Shown: piece by piece, positions 23,441 to 32,278 of the stretch
How the letters are laid out: each line of letters begins with the position of its first letter
Position numbering within the stretch: the first letter of the stretch is position 1
Source of the DNA: Acidobacteriaceae bacterium
GTDB taxonomy: Bacteria; Acidobacteriota; Terriglobia; Terriglobales; Acidobacteriaceae
Direction: 5' to 3'
Length of the DNA stretch: 45,270 bases
Assembly (NCBI GenBank): GCA_013361705.1
Contig: JABFXN010000107.1
Coordinates: forward strand, 1-45,270
The notes under the pieces: generated by a model
The model's database searches: none
Seen by the model: the letters and a program-made list of their open reading frames with translations, nothing else
Told to the model about the DNA's origin: nothing
Translations under genes and position numbers: made by a program

Positions 23441-25177
23441 TTGGCATCGACGAAGAAGCCTGCAGGATTTCTGACATTTACGCTGCACTCTCATCTACCT
23501 TACGTAGTCAACCACGGTACATGGCCACATGGTATGGAGTGGTTACATGAGGCAGCAGCCGAAACTTATCTCCCGCTGCTGCGTGTCCTTGGACGTCTTG
23601 AAAAAGACGGGTTAGCACTCAAGGCGAATATTAATCTTTCGCCGATCCTTCTTGAGCAGCTCGCGCATCCCATCTTCCGAGCTGAGTTCCCGAAGTATCT
23701 CGATCGCAAGATCACCGCCGCAACGGAAGATGAAGCTTTTTTCATTCAGGGCGGCGAAACGCATTTCGCGGAGACTGCCCGCTTCTGGCACGCGTTCTTC
23801 CAGGAAGCGCTGGATGACTTCAACGCCCTCGATGGCGACATCATCAAGGGCTTCCGCCACTTCAACGATAAAGGTCTCATCGAGATCATCACCTGCGGCG
23901 CAACGCATGGGTACATGCCTCTGCTGGGTACCGATGAAAGCGTGCGCGCACAGGTCCGCACGGCCGTTGCTACTCATAAACGGCACATCGGCAAACATCC
24001 CCGCGGCATCTGGGTGCCAGAGTGCGGCTATCGCCCAGCCGGCTTTTGGAACTACCCTGTCCCCGACGCCGATGGGGCCACACATCCCGGCTACGATCGT
24101 ATCGGTGTCGAACAGGCTCTCAGCGAATCGCAGATCGAATATTTCTACGTCGATACTCATCTGGTCGAAGAGTCCGAACGTATCCCTTCCCCCTACGAGC
24201 TGCTCAACGGAGACGTGCCGCGGGACGAAGCCACTATCCAGATGACCTTCCGCAACCATCGCGGGCTCTACCAGCCCTATTACGTCGATGGTCCTTACGA
24301 CAAGCGTTACGCCACGACCATCTTCCCGCGCGATCCACGCACCGGCCTGCAGGTCTGGTCCGGCGAAAGCGGCTATCCGGGCGATGCCAACTATCTCGAC
24401 TTCCATAAGAAGCGCTGGCCCGGTGGCCATCGCTATTGGCAGGTCACCGGCCCCAAGCTCGATATGGCCTTCAAGATGCCATACTGGCCGCAGGAAGCCG
24501 CCGAAAAGGTCAAGGAACACGCCAGCCACTTCGTGCACCTGGTCTATGAAGCACTGAAAGATGGCTTCAACGACTCAATCCCGCCGGTTCTCTGCGCGCC
24601 CTTTGACGCCGAGCTCTTCGGCCACTGGTGGTTCGAAGGTCCGCTATGGCTCGAAGCTATCGCTCGCACACTGGCCGATTATCCCATCGGGATCGAGCTC
24701 ATCACCTGCTCCGAGTATCTCGACAAGTACCCGCGTGCCGGCTTCATCTCGATGCACGAAGGTTCATGGGGCGCCGAAGGCACCAACGACGTGTGGATGA
24801 ACCCGGAGACCTCCTGGACCTACAACCACATCTATCCCGCTGAACTGTACACCCGCGACCTCGCAACCGCCGGCAAGTGGAAAGACAGTGGCCTCGGCGA
24901 ACGCATCATGAGACAGCTCTGCCGTGAGTTGCTGCTGCTTGAGTCTTCTGACTGGCAGTTCCTTATCACGACCGGAGCCGCACGAGACTATGCCGAGAAG
25001 CGCTTCAACGTGCACAAAGATCAGTTCCTGGAGATGAAAGGCATCTGGCAGGCCTTCGAACAGAACGGCGCCCTCGACGAAGTCCAGGACCGCCGGCTCT
25101 CCGAACTCGAAATCAGGGACTCCGTCTTTCCGGACATCGATCCCAGCTTCTGGGCCGCAGGCGCTAAGGCGAGTTAA
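23441..25177 (+). CDS. GH57 1,4-alpha-glucan branching enzyme-type protein
   Basis: A 578-residue glycoside hydrolase family 57 protein of the branching-enzyme (DUF1957/COG1543) group, which makes alpha-1,6 branches in glycogen-like glucans. Conserved GH57 regions: HSHLPYV (16-22), CGATHGYMPLL (152-162), the nucleophile Glu E194 in GIWVPECGYRP, and the acid/base Asp D389 in APFDAELFGHWWFEGP. A C-terminal helical domain (about 430-560) follows. The start is TTG at 23441 after GAGG; no ATG fits. A TATAGT-like -10 is at 23340-23345, but its -35 is poor. No other glycogen genes adjoin. Branching rather than amylase activity is inferred from length and motif set. Confidence 0.9.
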   Translation: MASTKKPAGFLTFTLHSHLPYVVNHGTWPHGMEWLHEAAAETYLPLLRVLGRLEKDGLALKANINLSPILLEQLAHPIFRAEFPKYLDRKITAATEDEAFFIQGGETHFAETARFWHAFFQEALDDFNALDGDIIKGFRHFNDKGLIEIITCGATHGYMPLLGTDESVRAQVRTAVATHKRHIGKHPRGIWVPECGYRPAGFWNYPVPDADGATHPGYDRIGVEQALSESQIEYFYVDTHLVEESERIPSPYELLNGDVPRDEATIQMTFRNHRGLYQPYYVDGPYDKRYATTIFPRDPRTGLQVWSGESGYPGDANYLDFHKKRWPGGHRYWQVTGPKLDMAFKMPYWPQEAAEKVKEHASHFVHLVYEALKDGFNDSIPPVLCAPFDAELFGHWWFEGPLWLEAIARTLADYPIGIELITCSEYLDKYPRAGFISMHEGSWGAEGTNDVWMNPETSWTYNHIYPAELYTRDLATAGKWKDSGLGERIMRQLCRELLLLESSDWQFLITTGAARDYAEKRFNVHKDQFLEMKGIWQAFEQNGALDEVQDRRLSELEIRDSVFPDIDPSFWAAGAKAS

Positions 25178-25202
25178 AAGTTGCGAGATGAAAGTTGAAG
25201 AA

Positions 25203-25229
25203 GGGATGGCCGTGGCTGCCATCCCTCCT
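25203..25229 (+). terminator. Terminator-like hairpin after the GH57 gene
   Basis: GGGATGGC (25203-25210), 7-base loop, GCCATCCC (25218-25225), then TCCTT. The T tract is weak. Confidence 0.5.
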
Positions 25230-25271
25230 TGCTTCGCCCCAAGGCACGGCAGACTTCCTCGCGAGCCGATT

Positions 25272-25323
25272 GGTGTGCCTCAACTGCCCGTCCAGTCAAG
25301 ATGGCACCGCTTCAACTTTTAAC
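25272..25323 (+). repeat. Direct repeat, left copy
   Basis: Begins GGTGTGCCTCAAC, contains CCCGTC and ends GCACCGCTTCAACTTTTAAC. The right copy at 25422-25474 shares both ends exactly, differing mainly in the middle. Separation is about 150 bases. Confidence 0.75.
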
Positions 25324-25421
25324 CTCTAGCTCTTTCCAACGCCCGGTTAGGGTCAGGCAGCGGGCAACTTCTATTTGCTTTACCCTTAAAAGATGGGGCA
25401 AAACAGCTCCATCCGATAATC

Positions 25422-25474
25422 GGTGTGCCTCAACGATTTCCCGTCAACACTGAAGCACCGCTTCAACTTTTAAC
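25422..25474 (+). repeat. Direct repeat, right copy
   Basis: Same ends as the unit at 25272 with a variable core, followed by a second shortened AACTTTCAACTTTTAAC. It abuts the start of the UbiA-like gene and may hold its leader. Confidence 0.75.
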
Positions 25475-25495
25475 TTTCAACTTTTAACTCTTCCC

Positions 25496-26296
25496 ATGGC
25501 TGTCGCAGTTCCCACACTCCCGACGCACCGTTACAGCGCCCTTCACCGCTGGCATCTGCTCTCGCTCGATGCTCCGACGGTCGCTGTGGTGTGGACTCTT
25601 GCGGCGGCTCGCATCACCCACCACACGCTTTCCTGGTATGTGCCTGGAGCCATGTTCGTCGCGGTATGGCTGGTCTATGTGGCCGATCGCCTGCTTGATT
25701 ACAAACAGGGCGAAGAGCTCGAAGCCCGGCACCGCTTCCATGGCCGTTTTCGCCGCCGCTTCGTGATCGCCGCCATGATCGCCCTGCCTGCGCTTCTGGC
25801 TCTGATGTGGAAGATGCCCGCGCGCGCCTTGTTCTCCTACATCCTGCTGTGCGCTCCACTCGTCCTCTACTTTGCCGCCATCCATAAGACCCGCCTTCGC
25901 CAGAAAGCTCCTAAGGAAGCCGTCGTCGGCATTTTCTTCGCAGCAGCGGTCTTTCTACCTGAGTTCTTCACGCCGCGCGTGGCTATTGCCACCACCTTCT
26001 TTGCGCTGCTTTGCTGGCTGAACTGTGTCGCTATCCATCGCTGGGAGAATCCGCAATCGTCTAACTGGAGCGCACGCAACTTCCGCCTGCTCATCCTTAT
26101 CCTGGCGGCCGTCTGCGCTCTTACGCCGTTCTCTCCCGCGCCGCATCCCTTCGCCATTCTGAATCTGTGCACCGCAAGCTCGGCGCTTCTGCTGCTGGCG
26201 CTGGACTGCACTCGCCGGCCTATCTCCTCAGTTACACTGCGGGCTGCGGCCGACGCCGCGCTACTCACCCCGCTCATCCTCTTCTTTCTGCGGTGA
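25496..26296 (+). CDS. UbiA-like polytopic membrane protein
   Basis: A 266-residue integral membrane protein with about nine hydrophobic segments, the number typical of UbiA prenyltransferases. Helix 2 ends in VYVADRLLDYKQGEELEARHRF, resembling the first Asp-rich motif (NDxxDxxxD) though lacking the Asn-Asp start, and TRLRQKAPKEAVVGIFFAAAVFLP resembles the segment after the second motif. UbiA enzymes join a prenyl chain to an aromatic or other acceptor. The substitutions leave activity uncertain; it could instead be a non-enzymatic relative. The next gene starts on its stop codon (GTGA), so the two products are probably made together. Start ATG at 25496 has no obvious Shine-Dalgarno. Call is tentative. 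Confidence 0.5.
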   Translation: MAVAVPTLPTHRYSALHRWHLLSLDAPTVAVVWTLAAARITHHTLSWYVPGAMFVAVWLVYVADRLLDYKQGEELEARHRFHGRFRRRFVIAAMIALPALLALMWKMPARALFSYILLCAPLVLYFAAIHKTRLRQKAPKEAVVGIFFAAAVFLPEFFTPRVAIATTFFALLCWLNCVAIHRWENPQSSNWSARNFRLLILILAAVCALTPFSPAPHPFAILNLCTASSALLLLALDCTRRPISSVTLRAAADAALLTPLILFFLR

Positions 26297-26931
26297 ACGC
26301 TACTCCCAACTTCGACCGCATCGCGCGGCTCTACCGCTGGATGGAATGGTTCAGCTTCGGCCCGCTCCTGCATCGCACGCGCAGCGCATGGCTGCCTGAA
26401 CTTCTCGAAAGCCGGAGCGCTCTTGTTCTGGGCGATGGCGATGGCCGCTTCACACGTGATCTGCTCGGAACCAACCCGCACATCCGCGTTCACGCCGTAG
26501 ACCTCAGCGCTGCCATGCTGCAGGAACTGCAACGCCGTTGCACACCGTATGCAAATCGCCTCGTGATTGCCCAGGCCAATGCACTGAACTTCGTTCCCGA
26601 TGCCGCATACGATCTTGTTGCCACACACTTCTTCCTCGACTGCCTCTCCGAAGCAGAGGTAGAGCAACTCGTACAGACGCTACTGCCTTCCCTGACGGAC
26701 AATGCCCGATGGCTGGTCAGCGACTTCCAGATCCCACAACAAGGCGCCATCCGTCCCATCGCGGCGCTGCTAACCCGCATTCTCTACGCGGCCTTTCGTC
26801 TCCTTACCGGTCTCCGTGCCAACCGCCTTCCCGACTATGCCTATTTATTGCAGCGTGCGGGGATGGTCTGTATCCGACGACGCGTGTTCCTTGGCGGCAT
26901 CCTGATCTCGGAGCTATGGCAACGGCCTTGA
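26293..26931 (+). CDS. Class I SAM-dependent methyltransferase
   Basis: A 212-residue Rossmann-fold methyltransferase. Motif I is LVLGDGDGRFTRDLL (a GxGxG variant), followed by HAVDLSAAMLQEL (motif II with the ribose-binding acidic residue), then AQANALNFVPDAAYDLVATHFFLDCLSEAEVEQLV and WLVSDFQIP. The start GTG (26293) overlaps the upstream stop as GTGA, implying translational coupling; an upstream in-frame ATG at 26167 would lie inside the membrane gene and is rejected. The C-terminus (RPIAALLTRILYAAFRLLTGLRANRLPDY) is hydrophobic and may contact the membrane. With the UbiA-like partner it could modify a prenylated lipid or quinone; this is inference from position. Confidence 0.83.
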   Translation: MNATPNFDRIARLYRWMEWFSFGPLLHRTRSAWLPELLESRSALVLGDGDGRFTRDLLGTNPHIRVHAVDLSAAMLQELQRRCTPYANRLVIAQANALNFVPDAAYDLVATHFFLDCLSEAEVEQLVQTLLPSLTDNARWLVSDFQIPQQGAIRPIAALLTRILYAAFRLLTGLRANRLPDYAYLLQRAGMVCIRRRVFLGGILISELWQRP

Positions 26932-26950
26932 AGCGCATAGAATTCTCGGC

Positions 26951-28981
26951 ATGAGAAAGACCCTCTTCCTTGCTCTGCTTTCTCTTGCCACTGCGCTCGG
27001 TGCACAGACATCCATTGCGACCAACTCGTCCACGCCCTTATCCGAACGCGTGGTGCAGTACACCATCGACGCACAGATCGACCCGGTAAAACACACCGTT
27101 GACGGCAGCGAAACCCTCGCGTATCGCAACCTTACTGGCCAGCGGCTGACGAGCTTCCCCTTCCATCTCTACCTCAACGCGTTTCAGCCGCAGTCCACCT
27201 TCGCACGAGAGACTGCGGAGAGTGGCGGCTTCCGCGAAGTGGAGCGTGAGTATCCCGAACATCGCCGCGGCGAGATCCGTATCGCCTCCATCACTGCCGA
27301 TGGCTTCGGAGACCTGACATCGGCGCAGCGCTTCGCCGCGCCCGACGACGACAACGCCGCCGATCACACCGTGATGGAGATTCCGCTGCCGCATCCTCTC
27401 GAGCCCGGCGAGACCATCACTTTCCACATCGCGTTCCACGACAAGTTTCCCGAGTCCATCGCACGCAACGGCTACAAGCGCGACTTCATGATGGGCGGCC
27501 AGTGGTTCCCAAAAATCGGTGTCTTCTGGCATGGCGCATGGAACTGCCATCAGTACCACGCGACCACTGAGTTCTTCTCGGACTTCGGTGCCTACAACGT
27601 CAAGCTCACCTTACCGGAGAACTACACCGCCGGCGCCACAGGCGTCTCCACTGGTATCACCCACGGCGGTGGCAGAAAGACAATGTCGTTCTACGCGGAA
27701 GATGTCCACGACTTCGCATGGGCTGCCTCACCGCACTTTACTGAGACCACTGAAACGTATCTCTCAGCCATGGGCCCGGTCCACATCCGCGTCCTCGCCC
27801 TCAAATCGCATCCCCAGGCCGGACCACGATATGCCGCCATTCTCCGCCAGACCATGGCGAAGTTTGAACAGTGGTACGGCCCTTATCCATACAAACAGAT
27901 AACCGTGATCGACCCCGAACCAGGCTCCGCGATGGAGGGCATGGAGTACCCCACTCTCATCACTGGAGGCACCGACTGGTGGGAGCCTGTATGGCTTCAC
28001 TTGCTCGAGATCACCGCAGAACACGAATTTGGACACCAGTACTGGTATGGCATGGTTGCTACCAATGAGTTCGAAGAGGCCTGGCTCGATGAAGGTATCA
28101 ACTCCTATACCGAGGTCAAGGTCATCGAATCCCTCTTCGGTAAAGACAAAGGATTTCTCGGCGGAACCTATGCCAGTGCCGGTGAACGCGATCTACAACG
28201 CTACGAATACACCCTCGTCCCTGACTACGACCCGATGACGCGCTTCGCCTATAAGTTCCGCGACGAGCGTTCATACGGCGGCGTCACTTACGGTAAGACG
28301 GCTACAGCCTTGCTCACCCTCGAAGGCATGATTGGCGAAGACACCATGTGCGAAGCCGTACACCAGTACTTCACCAAGTACCGCTTCAAGCATCCCACTG
28401 CAGACGACTTCCTGCTGGAGATCGAAAAAGCCGCCATTGCCAACAACCGCGTAAGCAATTCTCCTGCATACCTTACTGCCGGCGCCCCATTCAAGGGAGG
28501 CGGAATCGATGCCTCCAAAGGCCCTGTCGATTCCTCACCCGCGCTGCGCTTCTATTTCCATCAGGCTATCTACGACACCGCGATTCTGGACTATGCTGTC
28601 GACTCGGTGACGACACAGCCAGTGGAATGGTGGAAACCCGAACCGGAAGATCCGAAAAAGACCGACTATCTCAACACAGTCGTCGTGCATCGCAAAGGAG
28701 ACTTCATCCTTCCCGTCACCGTCGAAGTCGCCTTCGACGACGGCACTCGCACCCGCGTCTGGTGGAACGGCACAGATCGCTGGCAACGCTTCACCTTCCA
28801 GAAACACGGCGTCAAAGTCATCTCCGCCGAAGTCGATCCGGACCATATCGTCCTGCTCGACAAAGACCGGTTCAACAACAGCTACCAGGTCACGCCGCAT
28901 GGCACAGCAGCACGCAAGCTGACAGCCATCATTCTCTTCCTTGAACAATGCCTCAGCCAGGTTGCGACATGGATCGTGTGA
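26951..28981 (+). CDS. M1 family zinc metallopeptidase, exported
   Basis: A 676-residue aminopeptidase-type protease with signal peptide (MRKTLFLALLSLATALGAQ). Zinc ligands are H358 and H362 in HEFGH with E381 exactly 18 residues on (EEAWLDEGINSY), and E359 is the catalytic base. The exopeptidase motif is GMEYPTL rather than the classic GAMEN, a form common in environmental M1 proteins. A conserved Tyr follows (ERSYGGVTYGKTA). The C-terminal end is hydrophobic (LTAIILFLEQCLSQVATWIV), which may anchor it or be a remnant of readthrough. It likely releases N-terminal residues from peptides in the periplasm. Only 19 bases separate it from the methyltransferase, and the next gene overlaps it. Confidence 0.92.
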   Translation: MRKTLFLALLSLATALGAQTSIATNSSTPLSERVVQYTIDAQIDPVKHTVDGSETLAYRNLTGQRLTSFPFHLYLNAFQPQSTFARETAESGGFREVEREYPEHRRGEIRIASITADGFGDLTSAQRFAAPDDDNAADHTVMEIPLPHPLEPGETITFHIAFHDKFPESIARNGYKRDFMMGGQWFPKIGVFWHGAWNCHQYHATTEFFSDFGAYNVKLTLPENYTAGATGVSTGITHGGGRKTMSFYAEDVHDFAWAASPHFTETTETYLSAMGPVHIRVLALKSHPQAGPRYAAILRQTMAKFEQWYGPYPYKQITVIDPEPGSAMEGMEYPTLITGGTDWWEPVWLHLLEITAEHEFGHQYWYGMVATNEFEEAWLDEGINSYTEVKVIESLFGKDKGFLGGTYASAGERDLQRYEYTLVPDYDPMTRFAYKFRDERSYGGVTYGKTATALLTLEGMIGEDTMCEAVHQYFTKYRFKHPTADDFLLEIEKAAIANNRVSNSPAYLTAGAPFKGGGIDASKGPVDSSPALRFYFHQAIYDTAILDYAVDSVTTQPVEWWKPEPEDPKKTDYLNTVVVHRKGDFILPVTVEVAFDDGTRTRVWWNGTDRWQRFTFQKHGVKVISAEVDPDHIVLLDKDRFNNSYQVTPHGTAARKLTAIILFLEQCLSQVATWIV

Positions 28982-29964
28982 GCATGGAAACCAATCGCCG
29001 CCCTCTTCTTCTGCCCGGTCTCCACATGGCGCTACACCACTGGCGGGCCATTGCCTGGACCTACGTGCTGCAACTGCTGCTCACGGTGCTCTTCACACTC
29101 GGAGTCCACCACCAGCTTGCGGCTCTGCTATCCCACTCCCTCGTAGCAACGCGCCTTACTTCGGGCTTCGATGTGACGCTCCTTGCGGAGGTCTTCCGGG
29201 GCATCAGGCAGCCTCCTTACGCGGGCCAGCAACAGTGGTACCTCTCCAGCTTTGTCTTTGCCATCGTCAACCTCATCCTTACCCCCGGTGTGCTCTACGC
29301 CTACGTGACTGGAGAACGTGCATGCCTTCACCGCCTGCAATATCAGGGCTTCCGCTATTTCTGGCGATTTGTACGCATCGCTCTCGTAGCAGTCATCCTC
29401 TTCACTGCCGTGCTCAGCCCATTGGCGGCACTGCGTTCCTTTGCCAGCGATCGGCTCGATGCCGCCGGAGTTCTGGGCAAACCGCACTTCCTGGCGGTAC
29501 TGCCGGTGACACTGATTCTGTTGCTCGTTGCCTGCCTGCTACGCCTCTACTTCGACTTGGTGGAGGTCTATGCCATTCGGCTTGGTCTCAATAACGAGTA
29601 CCGCGTGTACAAAGCCTATGCTCCGGCATGGGACGCTCTGCGCTCCCGCTTCACCGCGCCGTATCTTGCGTTTTCTCTTTTGACCTTTGCAGGGGTCGCC
29701 TGTATCGCTGCCGCTGCCTGGCTCGCCATCCACCGTCTCGCCGCTCCAGGCTCACTCGGCATCTTTCTTCTGCTGCAAAGCGGCATCCTGCTCGATCTTG
29801 TCACCCGCTTCTGGCAGCGGGCGGTAGAAGTTCGCCTGACGGAGGATGTTCCTGCGAGCGGCCTTGAGCGCGACGAATCTCCACTGACGCCGGTTCCGAT
29901 CTCTCCATGGCCCAGGCCGAATCCCTTTCCTCCACATCCAGAGCCGGAGATTCCTGAGAACTAG
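28969..29964 (+). CDS. Polytopic membrane protein, overlapping the M1 peptidase gene
   Basis: About 331 residues with some six hydrophobic segments (AIAWTYVLQLLLTVLFTLGV, LSSFVFAIVNLILTPGVLYAYV, IALVAVILFTAVLSPLAAL, FLAVLPVTLILLLVACLLRLYF, LAFSLLTFAGVACIAAAAWLA, LGIFLLLQSGILLDLV) and a Pro-rich tail (SPLTPVPISPWPRPNPFPPHPEPEIPEN). The start could be ATG 28969, GTG 28978 (GTGA over the M1 stop) or ATG 28984; all overlap or abut the M1 stop, so coupling is likely. No family recognised; the pattern of a large extracytoplasmic loop after helix 1 (LTSGFDVTLLAEVFRG) resembles small permease-like proteins. Function unknown. Confidence 0.8.
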   Translation: MDRVSMETNRRPLLLPGLHMALHHWRAIAWTYVLQLLLTVLFTLGVHHQLAALLSHSLVATRLTSGFDVTLLAEVFRGIRQPPYAGQQQWYLSSFVFAIVNLILTPGVLYAYVTGERACLHRLQYQGFRYFWRFVRIALVAVILFTAVLSPLAALRSFASDRLDAAGVLGKPHFLAVLPVTLILLLVACLLRLYFDLVEVYAIRLGLNNEYRVYKAYAPAWDALRSRFTAPYLAFSLLTFAGVACIAAAAWLAIHRLAAPGSLGIFLLLQSGILLDLVTRFWQRAVEVRLTEDVPASGLERDESPLTPVPISPWPRPNPFPPHPEPEIPEN

Positions 29965-30156
29965 GACCTGCTATGCAACCAGCCGTGCCCGGAAGCAAGC
30001 TTCGCACCTGTAAATGATTTCTGGAGACAGACTGTAAACCACGACAACCTTGACCTCCCAGCGTCAGGAACCCCAGATTTCTTCCATGGCGGCGTCGAAC
30101 GATAACCTACATCCGATACCATCAACACCCCGCTCTCTGGCATCCTTTAAAAAGAG

Positions 30157-30684
30157 ATGAATCTTTACGTCCTCCGTCACGCCAGCGCCGGCACCCGCCG
30201 CGTCAACCCGCTGCTCGATACCCGCCGACCTCTCGACAAAGAGGGGAAGAAGCAGTGTCTGCAACTCGGCCACGTGCTCAACGGCATGCGCCTGCACTTT
30301 GACCTCATCGTCTCCAGCCCGCTGAAGCGCAGCCTGCAGACTGCCTCACTCGTTGGCATGGAGACAGGTTATGAGGCCTCGGTTCTGCTCTCGAATGCCC
30401 TCGCTCCGGGCGCTACCTTTGCCGACTTCCAGAAGCTGCTCAGCGAGTGCGGAGAGGCGGAGAACCTGCTGGTCGTTGGGCACAACCCCAACCTCACGAC
30501 CTTTCTCGGCTCGCTTATCGCGTTGCCAAAGCCGGCACGGATCAGGCTGCGCAAAGGCTCCATCGCCCGCGTGGGCTATGACCGGGGAGCCGGAACTCTG
30601 CAGTGGCTGCTTGATCCTCGCACGGTACGTACTCTCTACACGGCTTCAACGGCGAGTTCGCGGCGGAAGACCTCGCGGAAGTAG
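30157..30684 (+). CDS. sixA: SixA-type histidine phosphatase
   Basis: A 175-residue protein of the histidine phosphatase (RHG) superfamily, short SixA form, which removes phosphate from histidine in phosphotransfer proteins. The catalytic RHG motif is LRHASAG (R7, H8), the second arginine is in SSPLKRSLQTA, and the second His is in VVGHNPNLTTFLGSL. The gene starts after AAAGAG and its last 49 bases overlap the end of the converging Ppx gene, so the final residues (TASTASSRRKTSRK) are coded on the opposite strand of ppx. No typical histidine-kinase substrate is encoded nearby. Family firm; substrate inferred. Confidence 0.87.
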   Translation: MNLYVLRHASAGTRRVNPLLDTRRPLDKEGKKQCLQLGHVLNGMRLHFDLIVSSPLKRSLQTASLVGMETGYEASVLLSNALAPGATFADFQKLLSECGEAENLLVVGHNPNLTTFLGSLIALPKPARIRLRKGSIARVGYDRGAGTLQWLLDPRTVRTLYTASTASSRRKTSRK

Positions 30685-32174
30685 TCGGCTTCTTTACGGA
30701 GCGACCATACCTCCAGCTCCGCGCTTCCGCGTGCTGCCGACAGGTCGAGCAGGACACGCTTCGGATAAACCTTGATACGTAATTTCACGGCAGCCGAAGC
30801 GCGGTCCTGATTCAGACCAACCGCAAGCCTCAGCAGGCCGATCGCACGCGCCACCGCTGTATGTTCCTCCACAGGCACTGCACGCATCACCCGGTCCATG
30901 CCATCCGGTCGGCTCTTGCCCAGGTAGCGCGCAATGGCGCTGACAATCGCCCGCTGTTCCGGCGAGAAGCCATAGATTTCGGAGTTTGCCAGAATATATT
31001 GCGTGTGCCGATGATGACCCTGGTGGTTCATGTACTTGCCTACGTCCTGCATCATGGCTGCTGCCTCCAGCCATAACCGGTACTCCGGCGGAAGCTCATG
31101 CACCACATGCAACGCGTCGAAGAGCTGCGCCACATGTGCCCGGACGGGCTCGTTTCTCCGGGGATCGACACCATAGCGGCGGCAGAGCTCGCGGATGCCG
31201 TTCCAGCGCTCGACCTCCATCTGCTGGTGCACGTCGGCGCGAATGTCCGTTTCGGCCAGCATCTGAGCCAGGACACCGTCACGAAGACCCAGCGGTGAGT
31301 AACGAAAGCCCTTCAGGTCCAATCGCTCCAGCAACTGGGCATACACATAGGCTCCGCCGATGATGATCTCACTGCGCTTCGGTCCAATGCCGGGTACCTG
31401 CACCCGCTCCGCATTGGTCATCTTCGCCAGCATGTGCGCCACCTTACGGACGCTTACCGTATCGGCTTCCAGGGTCTTTGTCTTCGCGCGCGACGCTCGC
31501 TTCTTGAACAGTGCCGCGGAAGCCTCCGCCAGTGCCGCCGCCGTGCCGCTGGTTGCAATCACGAGAGGCACATGTACCGGGCCAAGCTTCTTTTCCGCGC
31601 GGAGCAGCTCGCGATGGATAAAGCGTTCCAGTTGCGCCAGGTCTTCCTTGCTGGTCGGATCGCTGTGCAGAAACTCCTGCTGCAGCCGCACCGCCCCCAG
31701 AGGAGTGCTCACCATCGACTTGATGCGGCCGTGCTCGCTGTGGGTAATCTCGCAGCTTCCGCCGCCAAGATCGATCATCAGACACCTGCCCCGCGCCCCT
31801 GGCTCCAGCGTAGCCACTCCTAGGTGGATCAGACGGCCCTCTTCCAGGCCCGAAATCACCTCGAGGCTCCACCCCGTGGCCGATTTGACCCAGGCGGCAA
31901 AGGCGGCAGCATTGCGGGCATCGCGCGTGGCTGAGGTGGCCACGACCCGTACTTTATCCACAACATGGGCCTGCACCGCCTTATGAAAACGCTTCAGGGC
32001 CCGAATTGTAGTGGCCATCGCCTCCGGCGAGATCACTCCCGTCTCGAAGACGCTTTCGCCAAGACGTGTCACCTCGCGGTCCTCATACAACGTCTTAAGT
32101 TTATGCACCTGTACGGCGGCGATCTTTAGCCGGCAGGAGTTGGACCCGATATCGATAGCTGCAAATGTCGGCAT
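30636..32174 (-). CDS. Ppx/GppA family phosphatase with degenerate HD motif
   Basis: A 512-residue protein of the exopolyphosphatase / pppGpp phosphohydrolase family. The ASKHA-type N-domain has AAIDIGSNSCRL (phosphate 1, residues 6-15), VVATSATRDARN, CLMIDLGGGSCEI (phosphate 2, 131-143) and IATSGTAAALA. The C-terminal helical HD-like domain (about 325-512) reads AAAMMQDVGKYMNHQGHHRH; relatives usually have HD where this has Q376-D377. The ATG at 32174 follows GAGGAAAG. Its end overlaps sixA by 49 bases in convergent orientation. It degrades polyphosphate or hydrolyses pppGpp; sequence cannot tell which. Confidence 0.9.
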   Translation of the reverse strand: MPTFAAIDIGSNSCRLKIAAVQVHKLKTLYEDREVTRLGESVFETGVISPEAMATTIRALKRFHKAVQAHVVDKVRVVATSATRDARNAAAFAAWVKSATGWSLEVISGLEEGRLIHLGVATLEPGARGRCLMIDLGGGSCEITHSEHGRIKSMVSTPLGAVRLQQEFLHSDPTSKEDLAQLERFIHRELLRAEKKLGPVHVPLVIATSGTAAALAEASAALFKKRASRAKTKTLEADTVSVRKVAHMLAKMTNAERVQVPGIGPKRSEIIIGGAYVYAQLLERLDLKGFRYSPLGLRDGVLAQMLAETDIRADVHQQMEVERWNGIRELCRRYGVDPRRNEPVRAHVAQLFDALHVVHELPPEYRLWLEAAAMMQDVGKYMNHQGHHRHTQYILANSEIYGFSPEQRAIVSAIARYLGKSRPDGMDRVMRAVPVEEHTAVARAIGLLRLAVGLNQDRASAAVKLRIKVYPKRVLLDLSAARGSAELEVWSLRKEADYFREVFRRELAVEAV

Positions 32175-32278
32175 CTTTCCTCGCGTCAGGATACACGGTT
32201 CGCGCATCGAATCTTCTGGGTGTTTTTCGTGTCTAACAGAAGGAACACACAATTTTCAGCAAGTAGAGTTGTAGCCGG

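Larger units (their letters stand above)
25178..25495. other. Gene-free gap with direct and inverted repeats
   Basis: No gene. Contents: an inverted GTTGAAG/AAAGTTG tract directly after the GH57 stop (25174-25200), a terminator-like hairpin GGGATGGC/GCCATCCC (25203-25225) with TCCTT after it, and two near-identical 52-53-base direct repeats (25272-25323 and 25422-25474), both ending in the GCACCGCTTCAACTTTTAAC block. The second ends 22 bases before the next start codon. Confidence 0.7.

Noticed and set aside
23612-24538. 308-codon frame antisense to the GH57 gene
   Set aside because: GH57 catalytic motifs lie on the plus strand; the antisense frame has no recognisable domain.
29965-30156. 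Minus-strand frames between the membrane protein and sixA
   Set aside because: No ribosome binding site or family; the stretch seems a plain intergenic leader.
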